The notes: generated from the sequence alone by a model not told the origin. Counted from the stretch's first letter, positions 1 to 6,311 are shown. The stretch: 13,313 nucleotides of DNA from Clostridiales bacterium (GCA_009778945.1 WRFF01000033.1:1-13313); one strand, 5' to 3'. Made by a program: numbers and translations.

Positions 1-12
1 CAGTAGATTTCA

Positions 13-83
13 CGAAATCAGAGATTTCGGAAATCCTTGCATAAGGAGTTCCATCAGCGCGCTACGCTTGCTGTGGCAACTCC
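13..83 (+). promoter_or_regulatory. Two hairpins upstream of the thioesterase gene
   Basis: Two inverted repeats lie just ahead of the first gene. The first is CGAAATC at 13-19 pairing with GATTTCG at 23-29 around a 3-base loop; further GATTTC-like and GAAATC-like copies at about 6-11 and 30-36 make the area look like alternating half-sites. The second has GGAGTT at 45-50 pairing with AACTCC at 78-83, extended inward by CCA/TGG and CAGC/GCTG with single-base bulges, around an 11-base loop. The second hairpin has no following U-run, so it is not an obvious terminator; it ends a few bases before the AAGGAG ribosome binding site. Leader structure, operator or transcript-end remnant are all possible. 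Confidence 0.35.
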
Positions 84-97
84 ATTAAGGAGAAAAA

Positions 98-574
98 ATG
101 AATACGGAAGACAGGGAAGTAACGACAGCGATGCTGATGCTGCCGGCGCAGGCAAACCATTACGGCAATGTACACGGCGGCGAGATTATGAAAATAATGG
201 ACAATACGGCGGGCTGCGCGGCGCTCAAATACTCAAAACACAACGTGGTGACGGCGCGCGTGGATGAACTGCAATTCCTTGCGCCCGTGCATGTCAGCAA
301 TTTTGTCACCTGCACGGGGCGCGTCGTCTATGTGGGGCATACGTCGATGGAGATCCATGTGATCGTCGATGTCGAGGATCTGACGCGCAAGGGGAGCAAG
401 ACCCGTGCGCTCGACGCGTTTTTCACCTGCGTTGCGCTCGACCAGGAAGGAAAACCGACCGAAGTACCGCCGTTTACGCCGAAGACGGAAGAGGACAGGG
501 AGATTTGGGAGCGTGTAAATGTGCGCCGTGAATTTGATCGAGAGCGGCACGAGGAATCAAAACTCCGGGGATAG
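98..574 (+). CDS. Acyl-CoA thioesterase, hotdog fold (YciA/BACH type)
   Basis: This 158-residue protein is probably a cytoplasmic acyl-CoA thioester hydrolase. Its N-terminal segment NHYGNVHGGEIMKIMDNTAG (from residue 20) matches the signature of the YciA/BACH acyl-CoA hydrolases, in which Asn, the HGG turn and the Asp of the central helix form the active site. The following strands (VTARVDELQFLAPVH and a later GRVVYVGHTSMEI stretch) fit a single hotdog domain, and the length is normal for one domain. The start is supported by AAGGAG about six bases upstream of ATG. The stop TAG sits in the 4-base loop of a CGGGG/CCCCG hairpin (566-579). The gene is monocistronic and convergent with the MurE-type gene. 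Family assignment is firm; the acyl chain preferred cannot be read from the sequence. Confidence 0.88.
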   Translation: MNTEDREVTTAMLMLPAQANHYGNVHGGEIMKIMDNTAGCAALKYSKHNVVTARVDELQFLAPVHVSNFVTCTGRVVYVGHTSMEIHVIVDVEDLTRKGSKTRALDAFFTCVALDQEGKPTEVPPFTPKTEEDREIWERVNVRREFDRERHEESKLRG

Positions 575-584
575 CCCCGCAGGT

Positions 585-616
585 AATGCTGAATATCCAA
601 TCAGCGTTTTCTCTTA
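585..616 (+). terminator. Rho-independent terminator after the thioesterase gene
   Basis: AATGCTGA at 585-592 pairs with TCAGCGTT at 601-608 (one G-T pair) around an 8-base loop and is followed by a T-rich tail. It lies between the two convergent genes. The tail favours the plus strand. Confidence 0.55.
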
Positions 617-2341
617 TTATTTTCCGAAATATTCCTCGACGATGGCGCGCTCGCTGAACGGGGTGACGACACCGTTCGCTTCTTCATAAGGGCCGTCTCC
701 CTTGCCCGCAAGAAGGACCAGATCGCCCTCGCGCGCCATGGAGAGGAGCTTCAGGATGGCTTCACGGCGGTCGGGGATGATTTCATAACGCCCGGCGCCT
801 CCCCCGCGCTCGACGCCTTCCGCGATATCCGCGAGGATCTGCATCGGATCGTCCGTATTCGGGCTGTTGTTCGCGAGAATCGAATAATCGGCGCGCGCCC
901 CGAGTATCTCGCCGCATTCAAAGCGGCGGCTCAGCGCGCGGTTTCCGATCAGGCCGAACACGCAGAGGATGCGCTCCGGATGATACGATTCCACCGCTTC
1001 AAAAAGTTTTTCCATGCTGAGGCGGTTGTGCGCGTAATCGATCAGTACCGTATACGGCGCGGGCACGCGGACAACTTCCATGCGCCCCTTGGAGACGGCG
1101 GACGCAAGCCCCTCCGCGATCAGTTCCTTTGGGATACTGTAATGATCGGCGACGCAGATCGCGGCCAGCGCGTTGGACACATTGAAGACACCCGGCATGG
1201 ACAAGGTGAAATCTTCCTCCCAGTCCGGCGCAGCGCAGCGGAAGCGCACGTCCAAAGCGCCTTGCGCTGTTCCGCTGACAATGTCCGTTGCGCGATAGGC
1301 TGTTTCGGATTCCTTTGCGCGATGGGCTGTTTCGGATCCTGCGAACGTGGCGAACTTGGCAAATTCGGCAGCTTCTGAAGTTTCCGGCGCGGCGGCTTCG
1401 GAAGTTCCCGGCGCGACGTTCTCAAACCCATAGGTCAGAACGTGGCAGGGCGCGTCTTTTACGATCTGCTTGAAATGTTCGTCATCACGGTTTACATAAC
1501 AAACCGGCGCCTGATCAAAAATCCGTTTCTTGCAGGCCAAATAATGCGCAAAATCGGGGTGTTCAGTTTTGGAGATATGGTCGGGTGCGATGTTCGTAAA
1601 GACCCCTGCGTCGAAACGCAGCCCGTCTGTGCGGTGCAGGAAAAAGCCCTGGGAAGACGCCTCTAGGAAGCAGTATTCCACACCGGCCGTGACCATATCG
1701 CGCAGAATTTTATTGAGCTGATAGGATTCCGGTGTCGTATTCGGAAGCACGTCCCATACGCCGCCATATATAATGCCATTCGTGCCGATGACGCCGATTT
1801 TCTTTCCGGCGGCCTCAAAGATGGATTTCAGCATAAAGGTGACGGTCGTCTTGCCCTTTGTCCCCGTGACCGCGACGAGTTTCAGTGCTTCGGACGGATG
1901 GTCGAAGAGATTTCCCGACGCGAGCGCGAGCGCTTGGCGGGTGTTCGCTGTCAGCAGAACGACAGGGAACTCACTGTCCGCCGAAACAGAAGGGACCGGT
2001 TCCTGCGGCTCACGCAAGCATGAAGCGCCGCAGGAACCGGCCCCTTCTGTTTCGGCGATCTGTTTTGCAAGCGCGTCCGGCAGGCGGTCCAGCAGAAACG
2101 CGCGCACGCCCGCATCCCAGGCGGCTGCAGCGAAATCGGCGCCGTCCGCACTGTCTTCCCCGATAGGCGACAATCCGATAAAGAGCGTATGCGGCTTCGC
2201 TTTGCGCGAATCGTAGACGATATCCCGGACCCTTGTCCGCGTTGCGTCGCCCAGAACCGTTTCAAAATCCATGCCGGACAGCAGTTCGGCAAGCGGCATT
2301 TCCCTGTTTTGCTCTTCCCATTTCGATTTCTTCATAGCCAT
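617..2341 (-). CDS. murE: MurE-type UDP-MurNAc-dipeptide ligase, not Dap-type
   Basis: This 574-residue protein is a cytoplasmic Mur ligase that should add the third amino acid to UDP-MurNAc-L-Ala-D-Glu using ATP. The N-terminal domain (about 15-145) holds the VYDSR motif. The central ATPase domain has GTKGKTT (160-166), TTPES (202-206), EASSQ, FTNIAPDH (248-255) and the presumed carbamylated lysine K271. The C-terminal domain has DYAHNRLSME, VFGLIGNR and LAGKGDG. The residues that normally read meso-Dap (DNPR) are N492-S-P-N495, and GKGHE is GKGDG, so Lys, Orn or another residue is likely instead of meso-Dap. TEHPDF after PDH resembles the lysine-adding streptococcal type as I recall it. Two in-frame insertions (about 96-122 and 310-352) make it longer than a usual MurE of about 490-500 residues. 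The first ATG at 2341 lacks a ribosome binding site; ATG at 2335 or at 2299 (MPLAELL, closest to family N-termini) are alternatives. It could be a paralogue beside a housekeeping MurE elsewhere. Confidence 0.82.
   Translation of the reverse strand: MAMKKSKWEEQNREMPLAELLSGMDFETVLGDATRTRVRDIVYDSRKAKPHTLFIGLSPIGEDSADGADFAAAAWDAGVRAFLLDRLPDALAKQIAETEGAGSCGASCLREPQEPVPSVSADSEFPVVLLTANTRQALALASGNLFDHPSEALKLVAVTGTKGKTTVTFMLKSIFEAAGKKIGVIGTNGIIYGGVWDVLPNTTPESYQLNKILRDMVTAGVEYCFLEASSQGFFLHRTDGLRFDAGVFTNIAPDHISKTEHPDFAHYLACKKRIFDQAPVCYVNRDDEHFKQIVKDAPCHVLTYGFENVAPGTSEAAAPETSEAAEFAKFATFAGSETAHRAKESETAYRATDIVSGTAQGALDVRFRCAAPDWEEDFTLSMPGVFNVSNALAAICVADHYSIPKELIAEGLASAVSKGRMEVVRVPAPYTVLIDYAHNRLSMEKLFEAVESYHPERILCVFGLIGNRALSRRFECGEILGARADYSILANNSPNTDDPMQILADIAEGVERGGGAGRYEIIPDRREAILKLLSMAREGDLVLLAGKGDGPYEEANGVVTPFSERAIVEEYFGK
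1288..1418 (-). repeat. In-frame tandem-repeat insertion in the MurE-type gene
   Basis: Three short tandem repeats lie side by side. A 27-bp unit occurs twice (1288-1314 and 1315-1341, nearly identical), a 9-bp unit about three times (1342-1368), and a 24-bp unit twice (1371-1394 and 1395-1418). All periods are multiples of three, so the frame is kept. On the minus strand they encode an Ala/Ser/Glu/Thr-rich stretch at residues about 313-352, before the C-terminal substrate-binding domain, most likely an exposed loop. Confidence 0.8.
1979..2057. repeat. Palindromic element inside the MurE-type gene
   Basis: The arms 1979-2009 and 2027-2057 are inverted copies of 31 bp with a single mismatch, separated by 17 bases. 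The element is read through in frame and encodes residues about 96-122 of the ligase, a Cys/Pro/Ser-rich stretch between the N-terminal and ATPase domains that is not expected in MurE. The outer arm motif (ACAGAAGGG...CGGTTCCTG) resembles short palindromes associated with REP-type (RAYT/Y1) transposases in other genomes; that resemblance is from memory. No such transposase is in the window. Confidence 0.85.
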
Positions 2342-2342
2342 A

Positions 2343-2348
2343 AGTATA
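2343..2348 (-). promoter_or_regulatory. Candidate -10 box for the MurE-type gene
   Basis: On the minus strand TATACT occupies 2348-2343. Transcription would start near 2336, almost exactly at the second candidate start codon (ATG, 2335-2333). With no Shine-Dalgarno in this area, a leaderless or nearly leaderless message is possible. No clear -35 box is seen. Confidence 0.35.
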
Positions 2349-2714
2349 TCAGAGCCAAAGGCATCCGGCGAAAAGGTTACGGTTCACTCCCCGACCGGAT
2401 ATGGACTGCCATCAACTCAATCAATCAGCTAAATACATGAATGAGCGCGCTTTGTGCTATTTTTTTTCGCTTGAGGGTTGTTTTAATGCCCTTTGACATC
2501 GAATATCGCCGTATTTCCATGTTTTTTCCGCGTTTTCTACTTATTTATGACCCTCAAACGTAATTTTTTAGCATTTTTCGAAAAATTCCATGTACAGGAT
2601 CTTCCCGCCCGACAATTCCGGTTCGGATTGGAGACGTAACCCGTAACGCGGGAAGCGACAAAGGCATCCGTCATATCATCGGCCATAAAGCAGCGTTTCC
2701 CCGATAGGTTATGA

Positions 2715-2720
2715 TACAAT
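2715..2720 (+). promoter_or_regulatory. Candidate -10 box for the MurT-type operon
   Basis: TACAAT at 2715-2720 (overlapping TATGAT at 2710-2715) places a transcription start near 2727, the A of the ATG. There is no Shine-Dalgarno before that ATG, so translation may be leaderless. The -35 region is poor. Confidence 0.35.
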
Positions 2721-2726
2721 ACGGCC

Positions 2727-4214
2727 ATGAACAATCAAGCGAGAGGAAATAGAGCACAGTTTCTGCTGGCGCTTTGGGTCGGAAAGGCCTGCGCCGCGGT
2801 TATCGGGCGGATCGCGCCGGAACGGGGTAGCAATATTTCCGGGGAAATCGCGCTGAAGATCGCTCCCGGCCTGCTCGGGGGATTCACGGGCGCCGATCCC
2901 GACAAGACGATCCTTATCACGGGGACGAACGGGAAATCCACTTCCAACAACCTGATTATCCATCTGTTCCGCACGGCGGGACGCAGCGTGTGCGCGAATA
3001 TCGAAGGCGCCAACCTGATCACCGGCGTCTGTACCGCGCTGCTGAAGCGCAGTGCGCTTTCGGGCCGTCTGAAGGACGAATGGGTTATTCTCGAGGTGGA
3101 CGAAAGAAGCCTCGCCTCGGTTCTGAAAGCGATCCCTGCGCGTCGGCTTTGCGTCACCAATATTCAGAAGGATCAAGTTCAGCGCAACGGCGATCCGGAC
3201 TATATCTACGAAAAGATCCGAGCGGCGATCTCACCGGGAATGACTTTGTATCTGAATAACGATGAGCCGCGCAGCAAGTCGCTGGAACGCTTCGCCGCGC
3301 GCGCCGTGCGGTTTGGCGTCGCGCCGTTCGGACCCGCGAACAACCTCGCAAATAATGCAGACGATGGTGTAGATAGCCCCGCGAACAATTCAGGTTCCGA
3401 GGGTAGCCCCGCGAACAATGCAGGCGGAGCAGACGGTTTGGCAGTGGGTATGCCGGACGGATGGCGCGTCACGATGCCATGTCCCGTCTGTCACGATGCG
3501 CTGCGCTTTACACAGACCAATCTGGCGGGGGTCGGGACGTATCATTGCCCGGCCTGCGGTTTCTCGAACGATCCCGTGCCGGACTGCCTCATCGCGGAGG
3601 CGGACTTTGAACAGGGCACCTTCCGGGTCGGGGAGGAGACCTATCCGCTTGCGTATACGGCGCCGTTCTTTCTATACAACTACGCGCTTTGCGCGGCGGT
3701 GGCGGAGGAGACGGGCCTGGGCGCGGGCATCCTGCGGCGCGCGCTGGACAGTTTTACGAATATCGGCGGCCGGGTGGAGGCGTTTCAATACGCAGGGAAG
3801 ACCGTTCAATATATTCGCATCAAACAGGAAAACCCGGAGACGCTGCAGAGCGCGCTTGATGTGATCGCGGCGGACAGGCGCATAAAGGACTTCTTTATAG
3901 GGCTCGACGTCGTGGACGATATCATCCCGAATTACAGCAATACGTTCTACGCGTTCGACTGCGATTTTGACGCGTTCGCGGCGAGCGGCATCGAGCGCTG
4001 CGTCTGTTTCAGCCATACGGTCTGCTTCGATATGGCAAACCGTCTGCGCTACGCCGGGATTCCGGACGACCGCATCGAGGCGCTGAACACGGACGACGAG
4101 GAGGAAATCCTTGCGCGGATACGCGCCTGCGAGGCGCCCGTCGTGTACCTGATCACCTGGATCAAGAAATATGAAAAGCTGCGCGCCCATGCGGCGGCGG
4201 GGGTGAGCGCATGA
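2727..4214 (+). CDS. MurT-like Mur ligase with altered C-terminal motifs
   Basis: This 495-residue cytoplasmic ligase belongs to the MurT family, which with GatD amidates the D-Glu of lipid II. Seen here: a family-like hydrophobic N-terminus, the ATP loop GTNGKSTSNN (66-75), VILEVDE (120-126), a shortened relative of RDQLDRYGE (KDQVQRNGD, 148-156), LNNDEP (176-181), a Cys4 zinc ribbon (C252, C255, C274, C277) and a MurT-type C-terminal domain beginning at GGRVEAF. Two C-terminal motifs deviate from canonical MurT as I recall it: KNPxG is KQENPETLQ, and DGxDxSWxWD reads NYSNTFYAFD, with N405 at the Asp that completes the GatD catalytic triad. A repetitive insertion at about 203-238 precedes the zinc ribbon. 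The stop overlaps the next gene's ATG. The nucleotide-binding half looks functional, so a ligase with a changed amine donor is likely. Confidence 0.8.
   Translation: MNNQARGNRAQFLLALWVGKACAAVIGRIAPERGSNISGEIALKIAPGLLGGFTGADPDKTILITGTNGKSTSNNLIIHLFRTAGRSVCANIEGANLITGVCTALLKRSALSGRLKDEWVILEVDERSLASVLKAIPARRLCVTNIQKDQVQRNGDPDYIYEKIRAAISPGMTLYLNNDEPRSKSLERFAARAVRFGVAPFGPANNLANNADDGVDSPANNSGSEGSPANNAGGADGLAVGMPDGWRVTMPCPVCHDALRFTQTNLAGVGTYHCPACGFSNDPVPDCLIAEADFEQGTFRVGEETYPLAYTAPFFLYNYALCAAVAEETGLGAGILRRALDSFTNIGGRVEAFQYAGKTVQYIRIKQENPETLQSALDVIAADRRIKDFFIGLDVVDDIIPNYSNTFYAFDCDFDAFAASGIERCVCFSHTVCFDMANRLRYAGIPDDRIEALNTDDEEEILARIRACEAPVVYLITWIKKYEKLRAHAAAGVSA
3374..3424 (+). repeat. 30-bp direct repeat in the MurT-like gene
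   Basis: Two copies of a unit beginning TAGCCCCGCGAACAAT start at 3374 and 3404 (period 30, in frame). They encode S-PANN-(S/A)-G-type decapeptides. Related NN-containing codons just upstream (3337-3360) suggest a degenerate third copy. The stretch lies immediately before the zinc ribbon. Confidence 0.75.
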
Positions 4215-5050
4215 GGCTGCGTATCCTGTGGATGTTTCCCGATATCCTGAATCTGCACGGCGGGCGCGGCGACGTGATGGCGCTGCTGCGGATCTGCGAA
4301 CAGGTAGGGGTGGAGGCCGAACTGCGGCGCGTGGATCGGCTCACGGACGATATTGATTTTGCGTGGGCGAACCTGGTTGTGTTCGGTCCGGGCGAGCTTG
4401 CGGTGTTTCCCGCGGTGCGCGGCTCTGTTCTTCGATTTGGTGACGAAATAAATAATTATGTAAATGATAAAAAAGCGATTTTTGCTGTCGGCACAACGGG
4501 CGCGCTGCTTGCGACGGAGACGGAGCGCACGGACGGAAGCCGCGTACAGGGGCTTGGGCTGATCGATATGACATGCCGGGAGTGTACGGCGCCTTTCGGG
4601 GACGACCTGATTTTTCGTGTGCCGGGGCTGGAAGAGGAGATCTGCGGGATCCAGATCCGGATGCTCGATTTCTTCCTCGCGGAAAAGACTTCCGCGCTCG
4701 GTGAGGCCTCCTACGGCGTCGGGAACACTCGGATACCGCCCGTCGTTTCCGAGGCGCGGCCCGGGTTCAGCGCGTCGGAGCGCGTGACGAAAATCGAAAA
4801 TCCCGTCCTTTTTGAGGGCGCGGTGGAGAAGGGCGTCGTCTTTACGAATGCGCTCGGCCCGGTGCTTGTGAAAAACCCCTGGTTCGCGCTTTGGCTGATC
4901 CGGCGGGCGCTGGAGGCCGCGGAGCCGGAACAGGCGTCTGCGCTGCCCGATCCGAACGAGCTGGCGCAGAGCGCGTTATGGGAAAACGAGCTTGAATCCT
5001 CACGCGCGGTCCATCTCTTCAACGAGACGAAGGTGAAGCTCGACGGATAG
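4211..5050 (+). CDS. GatD-like protein lacking the glutaminase catalytic residues
   Basis: This 279-residue protein has the fold signature of GatD, the class I glutamine amidotransferase partner of MurT: DILNLHGGRGDVMALL near the N-terminus, a VVFGPGE strand-turn (57-62), DG...GLGLID (108-119) and LGPVLVKNP (215-223). Aligned by eye to Staphylococcus aureus GatD recalled from memory, the nucleophile Cys94 is G94 (in AVGTTGALLA instead of xICGGYQxLG), the catalytic His of LHGPxLPKN is L215, and the glutamine-binding Arg is P127. No other Cys stands in a nucleophile-elbow context, so glutamine hydrolysis is not expected. The frame is full length, overlaps murT by ATGA and is probably co-translated, which speaks against simple decay. 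The likely role is structural or regulatory partner of the MurT-like ligase. An AT-rich stretch at 4439-4490 immediately precedes the altered nucleophile position. Confidence 0.8.
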   Translation: MRLRILWMFPDILNLHGGRGDVMALLRICEQVGVEAELRRVDRLTDDIDFAWANLVVFGPGELAVFPAVRGSVLRFGDEINNYVNDKKAIFAVGTTGALLATETERTDGSRVQGLGLIDMTCRECTAPFGDDLIFRVPGLEEEICGIQIRMLDFFLAEKTSALGEASYGVGNTRIPPVVSEARPGFSASERVTKIENPVLFEGAVEKGVVFTNALGPVLVKNPWFALWLIRRALEAAEPEQASALPDPNELAQSALWENELESSRAVHLFNETKVKLDG

Positions 5051-5086
5051 GGCGTGGATAGTGCAATGAGGCAAAGGAGAAATTCG

Positions 5087-5173
5087 ATGGGCAGGGAGGA
5101 AATGTCGCATATGCCGCATATGAAAAGGAGAGGGTGTGAAACCGGAAAGGAAGCGTATGGCGCCGCGGCTTGA
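5087..5173 (+). CDS. Possible 28-codon leader ORF before the racemase gene
   Basis: An ATG at 5087 has a good ribosome binding site (AGGAG 5075-5079, 7-base spacing) and opens a 28-codon frame rich in Met, His and charged residues, ending in TGA at 5171-5173. It overlaps the start of the racemase gene in another frame, so translation could feed ribosomes to that start. Alternatively AGGAG is a chance match in a purine-rich spacer. No homologue is recognised. Confidence 0.25.
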   Translation: MGREEMSHMPHMKRRGCETGKEAYGAAA

Positions 5174-6260
5174 GATCCGCGCGGAAGGCGTGCTGCACAA
5201 TATCCGTACGCTCGGCGCGCTTGCGGAGCGCCGGGGCGTCTCCCTCAGCTTTGTACTGAAGGGGCTGGTTTGTTACGCGCCGATGATCCGCCTGCTGTGC
5301 GAGAACGGCGTAACGAGCGTCTGCGAGGCGCGCGCGGAAAGCTTGCGGGCGCTCGCGGAAGCGGGGATGGCGGACTGTGAGAAATGGCTGATTCGCTTGC
5401 CGCTGCTCAGCGAAGCGGCGGATACCGTGCGCTATGCCGACGTGAGCCTGAACAGCGAGCGCGCCGCTTTGGAAGCGCTGTCCCGCGAGGCGGTGGCTCA
5501 GGGGAAAACGCACAAGGCCGTGATTCTGCTGGAGCTCGGCGAGCTGCGCGAAGGCGTGATGGACGAAGGGCTACTCCCGCTCTGCGAAGCCGCCGAACGG
5601 CTTCCCGGACTTGAGCTGTACGGCATCGGCGCGAACCTCTCCTGCATCAACGAGATTGTGCCGGACGCGGATAATATGGCTGCGCTTGCGGAAGCCGTGG
5701 CGCGTGTGGAAGCCGCGCTCGGGAGGAAGCTCCCCGTCGTTTCGGGCGGCAGCAGCAGCGCCGTGCGCATGCTTGAGGAAGGAAGCCTGCCGCCCGCGGT
5801 AAACCATCTGCGCATCGGCGAGGCCGCGCTGCTCGGCAATATCGTCTGTTATGACGTCCCTTACGCGGATGCGCGCACGGACAATTTCATCCTGGAAGCG
5901 GAAGTGATAGAGGTGAAGGAGAAGCCGCCGCTCCCATGGGGCCGGCAGGTTGATCCCGCGACGGGCCGGGCCGATCTGCACCTGTTGTCGAGCACGGAAA
6001 AACGACGCCGCGCCATCGTCGCAGCCGGTTATCAGGACCTGGATATCCGCGAAGCCGTCCCGCTGGAACGGGGCCTGCGCTTTGAAGGGCTTTCGAGCGA
6101 TTGCTGCGTCTTTGACGTTACGGACATGGAACGGGAACTGCGCCCCGGCGATGTCCTGCGCTTTTCGCTGAAATATCACGCGATGGTGCAGGCGATGGCC
6201 TCCCAAACGGTGGAGAAGTCGTTACTGCTCACGTCTATAACTGACAAAGGAAATTCGTGA
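5136..6260 (+). CDS. Alanine/ornithine racemase-family PLP enzyme
   Basis: This is a fold-type III PLP enzyme of 374 residues from the first possible start. It matches the ornithine racemase branch along its length: PRLEI at the N-terminus, the PLP lysine K42 in FVLKGLVC, RLPLLSEAADTVRYADVSLNSE (88-108), LLELGELREG, GIGANLSC, the phosphate-binding VVSGGSSSAV (201-210), NHLRIGEAALLG and a C-terminal beta domain with SSDCCVFDVTD. It probably interconverts the L and D forms of ornithine or a similar amino acid. GTG at 5136 has the better ribosome binding site (AAGGAG, 5-base spacing), while ATG at 5157 (MAPRLEI) matches family N-termini better. Following the MurT/GatD-like pair, it may supply a D-amino acid for the cell wall; ornithine breakdown is the alternative role. 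The Cys in SSDCC replaces a His of the relatives I recall. Confidence 0.8.
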   Translation: MKPERKRMAPRLEIRAEGVLHNIRTLGALAERRGVSLSFVLKGLVCYAPMIRLLCENGVTSVCEARAESLRALAEAGMADCEKWLIRLPLLSEAADTVRYADVSLNSERAALEALSREAVAQGKTHKAVILLELGELREGVMDEGLLPLCEAAERLPGLELYGIGANLSCINEIVPDADNMAALAEAVARVEAALGRKLPVVSGGSSSAVRMLEEGSLPPAVNHLRIGEAALLGNIVCYDVPYADARTDNFILEAEVIEVKEKPPLPWGRQVDPATGRADLHLLSSTEKRRRAIVAAGYQDLDIREAVPLERGLRFEGLSSDCCVFDVTDMERELRPGDVLRFSLKYHAMVQAMASQTVEKSLLLTSITDKGNS

Positions 6261-6311
6261 CAGGAATGTGGTATATTTTTAGCAAGAAATTGAGAATCAG
6301 GAGGTAGAGAA

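Larger units (their letters stand above)
2342..2726. other. Divergent intergenic region between murE-type and murT-type genes
   Basis: This 385-bp stretch separates two divergent Mur ligase genes and is more AT-rich than its surroundings, with a T-run at about 2460-2467. It should carry both promoters. I see a -10-like box close to each start codon but no convincing -35 box and no ribosome binding site on either side. No tRNA and no supported protein gene was found; an open frame at 2537-2734 on the minus strand resembles nothing I know. Confidence 0.5.

Noticed and set aside
233..550. Minus-strand open frame across the thioesterase gene
   Set aside because: It is a shadow frame in GC-rich coding DNA; the plus-strand protein has a clear hotdog motif and a ribosome binding site, and the minus frame resembles no family.
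980..1378. Plus-strand open frame inside the MurE-type gene
   Set aside because: Its composition is Arg/His-rich shadow coding, and the minus strand carries conserved Mur ligase motifs throughout.
1288..1418. Repeats as a CRISPR array
   Set aside because: Units are 9-27 bp, directly adjacent without spacers, in frame within a coding gene, and occur only two or three times.
2493..2498. TTGACA as a -35 box in the divergent intergenic region
   Set aside because: No -10 box lies at a 16-18 base distance on the plus strand, and it is more than 200 bases from the murT start.
4211..5050. GatD-like gene as a pseudogene
   Set aside because: There is no stop, frameshift or truncation, the fold motifs and ATGA overlap are kept, and the matching Asp to Asn change in the MurT-like partner suggests retained function.
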